Assembly (NCBI GenBank): GCA_024403695.1
Contig: JAKSRI010000003.1
Coordinates: 62,001-126,000 of the forward strand
Reading direction: 5' to 3'
DNA: 64,000 nt
From: Saccharofermentans sp.
Lineage (GTDB): Bacteria; Bacillota; Clostridia; Saccharofermentanales; Saccharofermentanaceae
Shown: piece after piece, positions 34,454-43,758 of the stretch
How the letters are laid out: each line of letters starts with the position of its first letter
Numbering within the stretch: the stretch's first letter is position 1
Notes under the pieces: model-generated
What the model saw: only the letters and a program-made list of their open reading frames with translations
Database searches by the model: none
What the model was told of the DNA's origin: nothing
Translations under genes and position numbers: made by a program

Positions 34454-37400
34454 ATGCCAAAAAGAGACGACATTAACAAAATTTTGATCATTGGTTCTGG
34501 CCCAATTATCATTGGACAGGCATGTGAGTTTGACTACTCCGGCACTCAGGCTTGTAAGGCTTTGAAGAAGCTCGGTTACGAGATTGTTCTCGTTAACTCT
34601 AACCCAGCTACTATCATGACTGACCCTGATGTTGCTGATATTACTTATATCGAGCCACTTAACGTAAATAGACTCGAGCAGATTATTGATAAGGAACGTC
34701 CTGACGCTCTTCTCCCTAACCTTGGAGGACAGTCAGGACTTAATCTTTGTTCTGAACTTTCTGAGGCAGGTATCCTCGACAAGTACAACGTAAAGGTTAT
34801 CGGTGTACAGGTTGACGCTATCGAGCGTGGTGAGGACCGTATCGAGTTCAAGAACACAATGGATAAGCTCGGCATCGAGATGCCAAGATCTCACGAGTGC
34901 TACTCCGTTGAGGAGGCTGTTAAGATTGCTGAGGAGCTCCACTACCCAGTAGTTCTTCGTCCTGCATACACAATGGGTGGTGCCGGCGGCGGTCTCGTAT
35001 ATAACGTAGACGAGCTTAAGACAGTTTGTGCAAGAGGTCTTCAGGCTTCCCTCGTAGGTCAGGTTCTCGTAGAGGAGTGTATCGCAGGTTGGGAAGAGCT
35101 CGAGCTCGAGGTTGTTAGAGATGCTAACAACAACAAGATTACAATCTGTTTCATCGAGAATATCGACCCAATCGGTGTTCATACAGGTGACTCTTTCTGT
35201 TCTGCTCCAATGCTCACAATTTCTGAGGATGTTCAGAAGAAGCTTCAGGAGTATTCCTACAAGATGATCGAGGAAGTTCAGGTTATCGGTGGTTGTAACT
35301 GTCAGTTCGCTCACGATCCTGTATCCGGAAGAATCGTTGTTATCGAGATTAACCCTCGTACATCTAGATCATCTGCTCTTGCTTCTAAGGCAACAGGTTT
35401 CCCTATCGCTTATGTATCTTCCCTTCTCGCTTGTGGTCTCACACTCGATGAGATTCCTTGCGGTAAGTACGGAACACTTGATAAGTACTATCCAGATGGA
35501 GATTACGTTGTAATCAAGTTCGCTAGATGGGCTTTCGAGAAGTTTAAGGGTTCTGAGGACAAGCTCGGCACACAGATGAAGGCTGTTGGTGAGGTTATGT
35601 CCATCGGTAAGACATATAAGGAAGCTTTCCAGAAGGCTATCCGTTCCCTCGAGACAGGACGTTATGGTCTTGGTTTCGCAGGCAATTACAACGATCTTAC
35701 TAAGGACGAGCTCCTTGCTAAGCTTCACGTTCCAACATCTGACAGACAGTTCATCATCTACGAGGCTCTCCGTAAGGGTGCTACAGTTCAGGAGATTTTC
35801 GATCTCACAAAGATTAAGCACTGGTTCCTCGAGCAGATGGTAGAGCTCATCGAAGAGGAGAATGCGCTCATCGCTATGAAGGGTGCAGTTCCTGCTAAGG
35901 ACGTTCTCGCACAGGCTAAGAAGGATGGTTTCTCCGACAGATACTTGAGCAAGATTCTCGAGGTTTCCGAGGAAGAAATCAGAAATACACGCGAAAGCTA
36001 CGGTATCGTAGAGGCTTGGGAGGGTGTACACGTATCCGGTACAGAGGATGCTGCTTACTACTACTCCACATATAATCTCCCTGAGGACAAGAGCCCTGCT
36101 TCTGACAAGAAGAAGATCATGATCCTCGGTGGTGGTCCTAACAGAATCGGTCAGGGTATCGAGTTCGACTACTGCTGCGTACACGCTGCTCTTGCTCTTA
36201 AGAAGCTTGGCTTCGAGTCAATCATCGTTAACTGTAACCCAGAGACAGTATCCACAGACTACGATACATCTGATAAGCTCTACTTCGAGCCACTTACACT
36301 TGAGGATGTACTCGCTATCTACAATAAGGAAAAGCCTCTTGGTGTTATCGCTCAGTTCGGTGGCCAGACACCACTTAACCTTGCTGCTGACCTTAAGAAG
36401 TATGGCGTAAATATTCTTGGTACAACACCTGAGACAATCGATCTTGCAGAGGATAGAGACCTCTTCCGCGCAATGATGGATAAGCTCGAGATTCCTATGG
36501 CTGAGTCCGGAATGGCTGTTACAGTTGATGACGCTCTCGAGATTGCAGCAAGAATCGGTTACCCACTCATGGTTCGTCCTTCCTACGTTCTTGGTGGACG
36601 TGGAATGGAGATCGTTCACGACGATGAGGAAATGAAGGTTTATATGTCTGCTGCTGTAGGCGTTACACCAGATCGTCCAATCCTCGTAGACAGATTCCTT
36701 AATCACGCTACAGAGTGTGAAGCAGATGCTATCTCTGATGGTACAAACTGCTTCGTACCTACAGTAATGGAGCACATCGAGCTTGCAGGTATTCACTCCG
36801 GTGACTCTGCTTGTATCCTCCCTCCAAAGAACCTCACAGAGAAGCAGATCGCTACAATCAAGGATTACACAAGAAAGATTGCTATCGAGATGAACGTTAA
36901 GGGTCTCATGAACATGCAGTTCGCTATCGAAGGCGATACAGTATACGTAATCGAGGCTAACCCACGTGCTTCTAGAACAGTACCACTCGTATCTAAGGTA
37001 TGCGGTATCAACATGGTTAAGGTTGCAACTGAGATCATGACAGCTCCACTCCTCGGTAAGGAGTCCCCAGTTCCAGCACTTAAGGATAAGGTTATCGAGC
37101 ACTACGGTGTTAAGGAAGCTGTATTCCCATTCAACATGTTCCCAGAGGTTGACCCAATCCTCGGACCTGAGATGCGTTCCACAGGTGAGGTTCTCGGTAT
37201 CTCCAAGTCATTCGGTGAGGCTTACTACAAGGCTCAGGAAGCTACAAAGACTTCCCTCCCTACAGAAGGCACAGTTCTTATTTCCGTATGTGACAGAGAT
37301 AAGGTAGATCTCCTCGAGGTTGCTACAGCATTTAACGAGCTTAACTTCAAGATTCTTGCTACAGGTAAGACATATGAGATGATTACAGGTGCTGGTATCC

Positions 37401-37672
37401 CAGCAGAGCGTGTTCAGAAGCTCTACGAGGGTCGTCCAAACATCGCTGATAAGATTGTAAATGGTGATATCGATCTCATCATCAACACTCCAGCTGGTAA
37501 GACATCTTCACACAACGATAGTTATATCAGAATGAATGCTATCAAGCACAGAGTTCCATATATCACAACAATGGCTGCTGCTAAGGCATCCGCTGAGGGT
37601 ATCGCTGCTGTACGTTCTGCTAACCAGTTCGGTGTTAAGTCTCTCCAGAAGCACCACGACGATATCAAGTAA
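34454..37672 (+). CDS. carB: Carbamoyl-phosphate synthase large subunit
   Basis: Makes carbamoyl phosphate from ammonia (delivered by CarA), bicarbonate and two ATP for arginine and pyrimidine synthesis. 1072 residues, full length. Two homologous ATP-grasp halves start at about residues 1 and 555 (IIIGQACEFDYSGTQ and RIGQGIEFDYCC), and the C-terminal allosteric MGS-like domain covers about 935-1072. GGGAG lies ahead of the ATG. Codon use is highly biased. It is not next to carA, pyr or arg genes. The gene is followed by a strong terminator. Confidence 0.98.
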   Translation: MPKRDDINKILIIGSGPIIIGQACEFDYSGTQACKALKKLGYEIVLVNSNPATIMTDPDVADITYIEPLNVNRLEQIIDKERPDALLPNLGGQSGLNLCSELSEAGILDKYNVKVIGVQVDAIERGEDRIEFKNTMDKLGIEMPRSHECYSVEEAVKIAEELHYPVVLRPAYTMGGAGGGLVYNVDELKTVCARGLQASLVGQVLVEECIAGWEELELEVVRDANNNKITICFIENIDPIGVHTGDSFCSAPMLTISEDVQKKLQEYSYKMIEEVQVIGGCNCQFAHDPVSGRIVVIEINPRTSRSSALASKATGFPIAYVSSLLACGLTLDEIPCGKYGTLDKYYPDGDYVVIKFARWAFEKFKGSEDKLGTQMKAVGEVMSIGKTYKEAFQKAIRSLETGRYGLGFAGNYNDLTKDELLAKLHVPTSDRQFIIYEALRKGATVQEIFDLTKIKHWFLEQMVELIEEENALIAMKGAVPAKDVLAQAKKDGFSDRYLSKILEVSEEEIRNTRESYGIVEAWEGVHVSGTEDAAYYYSTYNLPEDKSPASDKKKIMILGGGPNRIGQGIEFDYCCVHAALALKKLGFESIIVNCNPETVSTDYDTSDKLYFEPLTLEDVLAIYNKEKPLGVIAQFGGQTPLNLAADLKKYGVNILGTTPETIDLAEDRDLFRAMMDKLEIPMAESGMAVTVDDALEIAARIGYPLMVRPSYVLGGRGMEIVHDDEEMKVYMSAAVGVTPDRPILVDRFLNHATECEADAISDGTNCFVPTVMEHIELAGIHSGDSACILPPKNLTEKQIATIKDYTRKIAIEMNVKGLMNMQFAIEGDTVYVIEANPRASRTVPLVSKVCGINMVKVATEIMTAPLLGKESPVPALKDKVIEHYGVKEAVFPFNMFPEVDPILGPEMRSTGEVLGISKSFGEAYYKAQEATKTSLPTEGTVLISVCDRDKVDLLEVATAFNELNFKILATGKTYEMITGAGIPAERVQKLYEGRPNIADKIVNGDIDLIINTPAGKTSSHNDSYIRMNAIKHRVPYITTMAAAKASAEGIAAVRSANQFGVKSLQKHHDDIK

Positions 37673-37703
37673 TTAAAAGTTACTTTATTAACAGTCTATG
37701 AAT

Positions 37704-37740
37704 AAAAACCGCATCTTTTATGAAAAGGTGCGGTTTTCTT
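37704..37740 (+). terminator. Rho-independent terminator of carB
   Basis: AAAACCGCATCTTTT and AAAAGGTGCGGTTTT pair with one G-T wobble around a 3-base loop, with flanking A and T tracts, about 30 bases after the carB stop. Confidence 0.9.
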
Positions 37741-37863
37741 ATGTATCAGTGAAAATAGACCCGAAAAATTAGTGAATTGTGCGGAAAAACAGGTGTTCAC
37801 AACCGTATAATGATGAAGTGTGTTATATTTAACTAGTATTTTAATTACGAAAGGGATAATCTC

Positions 37864-38853
37864 ATGAATAACTTTACAGTTATACCACAGGAAGAAATTA
37901 ACAAAGCACTTTCTATAGCTCATAGAATCAATAACTACTATTATGAGAAGATGGTAGGTCAGCAGCAGCTCGGCACTTCCCTTCTCCTCACAATGATGGT
38001 TAATGGTCACATTCTTATCGAGTCTGTTCCAGGTCTTGCCAAGACAACAGCTGCAAAGACTATGACAGAGGCTGTTAATGGCCAGTTCTCCAGAATTCAG
38101 TGCACACCTGATTTGCTCCCAAGCGATATCATTGGTACACAGATTCTTAATTATTCTACAAATACATTCGAGACAAAGCTTGGCCCTGTACATGCCAACT
38201 TCGTTCTCCTCGATGAGATCAACAGATCTTCAGCAAAGACTCAGTCAGCAATGCTCGAGGTAATGCAGGAGCACCAGACAACAATCGGCGGCGAAGTTTT
38301 CCCAATGCCTGAGATTTTCATGGTTATCGCTACTCAGAACCCAATCGAGCAGGAAGGTACTTACCTCCTCTCCGAGGCACAGCTCGACAGATTCTTCCTT
38401 AAGCAGAAGCTCGACTATCCTTCACCAGAAGAAGAGCTTACAATCCTTAACAGAATTGAAAAGGATGTATTCTCCACATCTAATTCTGTAGCAACACTCG
38501 ACGAGATCAAGTATCTTCAGGATCTCACTAAGAAGGTTTACATTGATGAATCCGTTAAGAAGTATGTTGTAAGCCTTGTTGATGCTACAAGACACGCAGA
38601 GAAGTACATTGGTAAAGAATTAGCACAGTACATTACACTTGGTTCCAGTATCAGAGGTGCTATCTGTCTCATGGAAATCTCCAAGGCAGTTGCTATTCTT
38701 TCCGGAAGAGATTATGTAACACCTGATGATGTAAAGTCACAGATTCACAGCGTTCTTCGTCACAGAATTACACTTAATTTTGCTGCTGTTGCAGACGGTG
38801 TAACTGAAGAACAGATTATCGACGCTATCTTACGTGTTGTTCCTGCACCATGA
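37864..38853 (+). CDS. MoxR family AAA+ ATPase (Bat operon)
   Basis: 329 residues. Walker A ESVPGLAKTTAAK, Walker B NFVLLDEINRSSAKTQSAMLE-MQE, sensor-1 ATQNPIEQEGTYLLSEAQLDRF. MoxR ATPases act as chaperones for VWA proteins encoded with them. AAAGGG precedes the ATG by 9 bases. A TATAAT at 37806-37811 may be the -10 of the operon, though the best -35 is at poor spacing. Its stop overlaps the DUF58 start (ATGA). First gene of a six-gene unit. Confidence 0.94.
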   Translation: MNNFTVIPQEEINKALSIAHRINNYYYEKMVGQQQLGTSLLLTMMVNGHILIESVPGLAKTTAAKTMTEAVNGQFSRIQCTPDLLPSDIIGTQILNYSTNTFETKLGPVHANFVLLDEINRSSAKTQSAMLEVMQEHQTTIGGEVFPMPEIFMVIATQNPIEQEGTYLLSEAQLDRFFLKQKLDYPSPEEELTILNRIEKDVFSTSNSVATLDEIKYLQDLTKKVYIDESVKKYVVSLVDATRHAEKYIGKELAQYITLGSSIRGAICLMEISKAVAILSGRDYVTPDDVKSQIHSVLRHRITLNFAAVADGVTEEQIIDAILRVVPAP

Positions 38854-39728
38854 GTAGTGATTACATAACAAAAATCAAAGCTAACATCAGCATTTATGCA
38901 TCCAAGAAGACCGGAAATATTCTTGATGGTACTTATACGTCCATTTTTATGGGCCGAAGCCTTAACTTCGAGGACCTTCGTGAGTATATTCCAGGCGATA
39001 GCATAAGAGATATTGACTGGAAGGCATCTTCTAGAAGCCGTAACCTTCTTGTTAAACGTTATGTAGCTGAGAAAAAGCACAACGTTCTTTTCGTCCTCGA
39101 CACAGGCGTAAAAATGAATGCTGACACAGCTTTGGGAAGCAACAAAAAGGAGACTGCTCTTTACACAGTGGGAACAGCAGCTTACCTAGCTTATAAAAAT
39201 GGCGACACAGTAGGAGCTATTTTTAACAACGATGGTATGGTTCAGTACTTCCCTTTTAAGACTGGTCTTATCAATGTTGAAAATATTCTTGCTCAGGCAG
39301 ATAAGAAATTATGCGAGGGTACGTCAAATAACCTCAATAAGTCCCTTGATTACATAATTAACAATTTCCGCCGTAAAATGATTATTTTCATTATTACTGA
39401 TATGCGCGGAGTTAATTCAATCAATGAAGCAACTCTTAAGCGTCTTATGTGTCGTCATGATGTTCTTGTTATGAATGTTTCTGATACTGAGATTACTGGT
39501 TCCGGATCTTCATATAATGTTGAAGGTAACAGCTACATTCCTTCTTTTATTAGAAATAATAAGAAACTCATGAAGTTGGAAAAAGAACATATTGAAGAGA
39601 TTAAAACTGCTAACACCAGAAAGCTCATCAAATATGGAATTATGGATACAGAAATTAACGATAAAAGCGAGATTGTAGAGAAATTCATCGATCTCCTCGA
39701 AAGGCACAAAAATGCAAACCTCCGTTGA
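38850..39728 (+). CDS. DUF58 domain protein (Bat operon)
   Basis: 292 residues, soluble. The DUF58 hallmark GRSLNFEDLREYIPGDSIRDIDWKASSR (residues about 32-60) is intact, followed by a VWA-like fold (VLFVLDTGVKM, FIITDM). Function unknown, nearly always encoded after MoxR. It overlaps the next gene by 17 bases. Confidence 0.92.
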   Translation: MSSDYITKIKANISIYASKKTGNILDGTYTSIFMGRSLNFEDLREYIPGDSIRDIDWKASSRSRNLLVKRYVAEKKHNVLFVLDTGVKMNADTALGSNKKETALYTVGTAAYLAYKNGDTVGAIFNNDGMVQYFPFKTGLINVENILAQADKKLCEGTSNNLNKSLDYIINNFRRKMIIFIITDMRGVNSINEATLKRLMCRHDVLVMNVSDTEITGSGSSYNVEGNSYIPSFIRNNKKLMKLEKEHIEEIKTANTRKLIKYGIMDTEINDKSEIVEKFIDLLERHKNANLR

Positions 39729-40200
39729 ATTACAAGGACCATTTTATTACTCTACATTAATTTTGGTCATTCTCCTGGCCATTGTTCTTGTACCTGCAAT
39801 TATTTGGTTAATTCATATTATTAAGGGCGTTAAGCTCCCTGCTTTTAAGAAGAAGGTAAAAGTGGTTCCACCTAAGCCGGTTGTCATCGACAAGGAAAAG
39901 CTTAGAAGAGAGTGCTTTGCCCGAATCGGTAGCATCGAGACTCAGGAGAAGAACAAAGAAATCTCCCGCCGTAAAGCGTATATTTTACTCTCAGAAACAG
40001 TTCGAAAGTTTATCTCAAGGGTTTCTGGCAACAATGCCTCTGCTCTTACTCTCAAGGAAATTAAGGAACTCGATAATCCTTCCCTTGCTAACCTTATAGA
40101 GCAGTTCTATCACCCAGAGTTTGCTTTCGACGACGCCACAGAAGACGAAATGGACAAGGCTTTCTTTGACGCCAGAAAGGTGGTTAAAGAATGGAACTAA
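39712..40200 (+). CDS. Small membrane protein of the Bat operon (DUF4381-like)
   Basis: 162 residues. One membrane segment at about 15-37, then a basic linker and a helical cytoplasmic domain with the ARKVVKEWN end. Its length and site between DUF58 and VWA genes correspond to the DUF4381-type member of Bat operons, but the match is by position more than by motif. Starts 17 bases before the end of the DUF58 gene; GAAAGG supports this start. Confidence 0.75.
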   Translation: MQTSVELQGPFYYSTLILVILLAIVLVPAIIWLIHIIKGVKLPAFKKKVKVVPPKPVVIDKEKLRRECFARIGSIETQEKNKEISRRKAYILLSETVRKFISRVSGNNASALTLKEIKELDNPSLANLIEQFYHPEFAFDDATEDEMDKAFFDARKVVKEWN

Positions 40201-41195
40201 CATATCCTTACATCCTTTATGGTGGAATTATTCTTGCTGCGATTCTTACAGTCGTAACAATTGGACGTAATAAGAAGTACAAAAAAGGTAATAAGAACGC
40301 AGGTATCGACGTAATTGATGATATTCCTCATTACAGATTCCTGATGATCGAGTACTGGATTCTCAGATCCATTACTGTCGTTGCCCTCGTAGTATCAATT
40401 ATTCTCTCCTCATTTATCGCTTCAAAGCCTGTAAAGGCAAGAATGGTTACAAATGAGGTTCATAACAGAGATATCTTCATCTGTCTTGACGTATCAACAT
40501 CCCTGGACGGAGTTAACCTCCAGCTTCTTGATAAACTTAGAAAGATGGTTTCAGACCTTAAGGGTGAGCGCTTTGGTATCGCTATCTTTAATGCTAGAAC
40601 TGTTATGACATGTCCATTGACAGATGACTACGAGCACGTTCTCGACATGATTGATACACTCGAGGATTCAATCAATGCCGGTGGTGAGGAATACAATCCT
40701 AACAGTGGTGCCACTTACGAGCAGTACGGTTACAGATTCTCTGGTACTCTTGCTAACGATGGCCGTGGTAGTTCCTTTATCGGTGATGGACTTGTTTCCT
40801 GTCTTTACCTCTTCCCTGATCTGGATGAAGAGCCTGACAGATCCCGTCTTATTATTTTCGTAACTGATAACGACCTTAATGGTGAACCAATCATTTCAAT
40901 TACAGACGCTTCAAGAATCTGTAAGGGTTATGGTGTTAAAGTATTTGCTCTCGCACCTGACTTTATTGTGGATGAGACAGAATTCTCCAACGCAATCGAG
41001 TTTACAGGCGGTGGATACTACAATACACGTGAACGCAAGGCGATGGAAAAAATGCTGGCTGATGTACAGAAGACTGACGTTAATTCCTCAGTAGTATCTT
41101 ATTCTGCACAGGTTGATGTTCCTAACGCTGCTATCATCGCACTTATCTGCTGCGTAACCGTGTTTATATTCTGTGAATGGAGGCTGAAGGTATGA
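40191..41195 (+). CDS. VWA domain membrane protein (BatA-like)
   Basis: 334 residues. Membrane segments at about 7-23, 52-75 and 310-328 bracket an extracytoplasmic or cytoplasmic VWA domain (BatA topology). The metal (MIDAS) site is intact: D-x-S-x-S in LDVSTSLDG, a T in the middle and D in FVTDND. AGGTGG precedes the start, which overlaps the previous stop by 10 bases. Probably binds a partner protein under MoxR control. Confidence 0.88.
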   Translation: MELTYPYILYGGIILAAILTVVTIGRNKKYKKGNKNAGIDVIDDIPHYRFLMIEYWILRSITVVALVVSIILSSFIASKPVKARMVTNEVHNRDIFICLDVSTSLDGVNLQLLDKLRKMVSDLKGERFGIAIFNARTVMTCPLTDDYEHVLDMIDTLEDSINAGGEEYNPNSGATYEQYGYRFSGTLANDGRGSSFIGDGLVSCLYLFPDLDEEPDRSRLIIFVTDNDLNGEPIISITDASRICKGYGVKVFALAPDFIVDETEFSNAIEFTGGGYYNTRERKAMEKMLADVQKTDVNSSVVSYSAQVDVPNAAIIALICCVTVFIFCEWRLKV

Positions 41196-42196
41196 CATTT
41201 GAACCATTTATTCCGCTTCCAATCATGGCCATTATCTGCATCCTCCTTCTCGTAATGAAGCGTAAGGGTGTATGGAACTTCATTAGACAGATTGTTATTG
41301 TGCTACTTATTTTTGGCATGAACATGAGATTCCTGCTTCCTACAAACAATGCCACAGTAATCGATAAAGAGATTGATGTTTTGTTTGTGGTTGATAATAC
41401 AATCAGTATGCTCGCAGAAGATTACACTAGTGAAGACTTAAGAAGAATTGACGGTGCTAAAGAGGATATTAAGTCAATTGTTGATGCTTTCCCAGATGCT
41501 CGTTTTGCCATGATTACATTTAATAACAGAGCTGATCTTGTAGTTCCTTATACTCACGAGACTGACCTTCTGTTAAGAACTGTAGATGGTCTCGAGGGTG
41601 TTCTTCCTATCAACGCAGATGGTACATCACTTAATATGTCCATCGACACTACATTTAACACACTGGAGCGTAACTGCGACTTTATTTCTGACGATGAAGA
41701 TGAGCAGATTGCTAATAAGAATAAGCCAAAGAGAATTCAGCTTGTATTCTTCATCAGTGATGGTGAAATTACTAATCACGAAGGCCTAGATTCATTCGAG
41801 GATATCGGCTACTTTGTAGACTCTGGTGCAGTACTTGGTTACGGCACTGAGAAGGGTGGACAGATGACTGTTCTTGATATCTATAGCGGTTACGTGCCAC
41901 TTCAGTACTACGATGAAAACCTTAATAAAGTCACTGCTATATCTAGTATCGATGAAGACAATCTCGAAGAGATTGCTGAAGATATCAATGTTGAGTATTA
42001 CCACATGGAATCTTCCAAGGATATTAATAAGGTAATTAAGAACATTCAGTCTCAGATTGACGAGGGTGAATTTACTACTCACGATGAAAAGATTATGGGT
42101 TATAAGGAGACCTATCAGTGGTTTGCACTTGCCCTTGTGCTTTTTATCAGCACTGACTTTTTAATCACAAGAATTAAGATGAGGAGCGAACGATGA
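41192..42196 (+). CDS. VWA domain membrane protein (BatB-like)
   Basis: 334 residues from MTFEPFIPLP, chosen because GGAGG lies 8 bases upstream and ATGA overlaps the previous stop; a frame five codons longer exists. Two N-terminal membrane segments and one C-terminal segment flank the VWA domain. Its MIDAS motif reads D-N-T-I-S, with threonine replacing the first serine; the later FFISDGE is kept. Overlaps the next gene by 4 bases. Confidence 0.88.
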   Translation: MTFEPFIPLPIMAIICILLLVMKRKGVWNFIRQIVIVLLIFGMNMRFLLPTNNATVIDKEIDVLFVVDNTISMLAEDYTSEDLRRIDGAKEDIKSIVDAFPDARFAMITFNNRADLVVPYTHETDLLLRTVDGLEGVLPINADGTSLNMSIDTTFNTLERNCDFISDDEDEQIANKNKPKRIQLVFFISDGEITNHEGLDSFEDIGYFVDSGAVLGYGTEKGGQMTVLDIYSGYVPLQYYDENLNKVTAISSIDEDNLEEIAEDINVEYYHMESSKDINKVIKNIQSQIDEGEFTTHDEKIMGYKETYQWFALALVLFISTDFLITRIKMRSER

Positions 42197-42999
42197 AGAA
42201 GAAAATAGCTATAATTCTGTACGTTATTATGGTAATTATTTGCGGACGTTTTTGTCTTAGCTATTTTTACAATCAGTACGTACTTAACGAGTATAAGAAC
42301 GGCAACTACTCCATCGATGAAGATTTGCTGTTGACTCTTAACATTATTGAGCCATACATTGTTCACTACAATAACGGCAATATCTTGTATCAGAACATGC
42401 TTTACGAGGATGCTATTAAAGAGTACGAGATGGCCCTCGCCTGCCCTGATCTTCCTAAGAGCAGAGAGTGTAAGGTAAGAATCAACATTGCTCTTTCTAT
42501 GATTGCTACACTCCCTATCGACTATGACTCCAAGGATAACAGAGAGGATAGTATCGATCTGTTGTATGAGGCTGCAGATGTATTAACAGCTGAGGGATGC
42601 GCTAAGAAGAACGGCGGTGGTCACAGCTCTAGAGCACAGCATCTCTACGATGAGATTATGGACAAGATCGAGGAGCTTGACGGTATCAGAGATCCTGATG
42701 AACCAACTCCAACACCTACCCCAACTCCTACACCTACTCCACCTCCAAACCAGTCAGAATCTTCTGAAACAAGTGACTCTTCAGATACATCCTCTACTTC
42801 AGATACTTCAGCATCTGATACAACAGCTGGTTCATCAGAAACTGGCCCTGGTAATACTACAAACTTTACTGAGTTTGAGACAAGTATTCGTAGGATTATC
42901 GAGACTGAAATGAGTTCAGCTTTTACTGACCGTGGATCAGAGCTTACAGATTTTGGTATTCCTGATGGAGATCCAATTATTGGAAAGGGATGTTGGTAA
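42193..42999 (+). CDS. TPR-like anchored protein with Pro/Ser/Thr linker (BatC-like)
   Basis: 268 residues. One N-terminal membrane segment (about 5-22), then helical repeats including NNGNILYQNMLYEDAIKEYEMAL that fit a TPR pair (about 55-125). A low-complexity segment follows: six TP repeats, then Ser/Thr/Asp-rich sequence (about 175-225), and a conserved-looking C-terminus FETSIRRIIETE. In Bat operons the TPR gene BatC follows the VWA genes, which is the case here. Its stop overlaps the xth start (TAATG). Confidence 0.78.
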   Translation: MKKKIAIILYVIMVIICGRFCLSYFYNQYVLNEYKNGNYSIDEDLLLTLNIIEPYIVHYNNGNILYQNMLYEDAIKEYEMALACPDLPKSRECKVRINIALSMIATLPIDYDSKDNREDSIDLLYEAADVLTAEGCAKKNGGGHSSRAQHLYDEIMDKIEELDGIRDPDEPTPTPTPTPTPTPPPNQSESSETSDSSDTSSTSDTSASDTTAGSSETGPGNTTNFTEFETSIRRIIETEMSSAFTDRGSELTDFGIPDGDPIIGKGCW

Positions 43000-43754
43000 T
43001 GAAATTAGTATCGTGGAATGTTAATGGCCTTCGTGCCTGTATGACAAAAGGCTTTATAGAATCCATGCTAGACCTGGACAGTGATGTTATCTGCCTCCAG
43101 GAGACAAAAATGCAACAGGGCCAGGCAGAGATTGATCTGCCTGGCTATTCTCAATACTGGAATTCTGCTGATAAGAAAGGTTATTCCGGTACTGCAATAT
43201 TCACAAAGGAAGTTCCATTGGATGTAACCTACGGAATTGGTATAGACGAACATGACCACGAGGGTCGTGTAATCACTGCTGAATACCCTTCCTTCTACCT
43301 TGTTAATGTCTACACCCCTAACTCCAAGCAGGAGCTTCTACGCCTTGATTACAGAATGAAATGGGAAGATGATTTTAGAAACTATCTTACTTCCCTGGAT
43401 AACAACAAACCTGTAATCATCTGCGGTGATCTTAATGTGGCTCACACAGAGATAGACCTTAAGAATCCTAAGACTAATACTCAGAGCGCCGGATTCACCC
43501 AGCAGGAGCGCGATAAGCTGTCCGCTCTACTTGATGCAGGCTTTATCGATACGTGGAGATACCTCCACCCAGATGTAACTGGTGTATATTCCTGGTGGAG
43601 CTACAGATTCAAGTCCAGAGAGAAGAACGCTGGCTGGCGTATTGATTATTTCCTTATCTCTGAGAGAATTAAAGACCACATGGTACATGCAGCTATTCAC
43701 TACGATATTATGGGTAGCGACCACTGTCCAGTCAGCCTAGATATAAAACTTTAA
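42999..43754 (+). CDS. xth: Exodeoxyribonuclease III
   Basis: AP endonuclease and 3' exonuclease of base-excision repair. 251 residues from MKLVSWNVNGLRA; GGAAAGGGA is upstream and the ATG overlaps the preceding stop. Active-site motifs ETKMQQGQAEI, GDLNVAHTEIDL and GSDHCPVSL are intact. The coupling to the Bat operon is noted in findings. Confidence 0.96.
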   Translation: MKLVSWNVNGLRACMTKGFIESMLDLDSDVICLQETKMQQGQAEIDLPGYSQYWNSADKKGYSGTAIFTKEVPLDVTYGIGIDEHDHEGRVITAEYPSFYLVNVYTPNSKQELLRLDYRMKWEDDFRNYLTSLDNNKPVIICGDLNVAHTEIDLKNPKTNTQSAGFTQQERDKLSALLDAGFIDTWRYLHPDVTGVYSWWSYRFKSREKNAGWRIDYFLISERIKDHMVHAAIHYDIMGSDHCPVSLDIKL

Positions 43755-43758
43755 ATGC

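Noticed and set aside
35369..37102. Long minus-strand frames inside carB
   Set aside because: Shadows of the highly biased carB gene.
42700..42760. Tandem repeat in the BatC-like gene as a possible microsatellite or CRISPR-like array
   Set aside because: It encodes a TP-repeat linker in frame; repeats are 6 bases without spacers.
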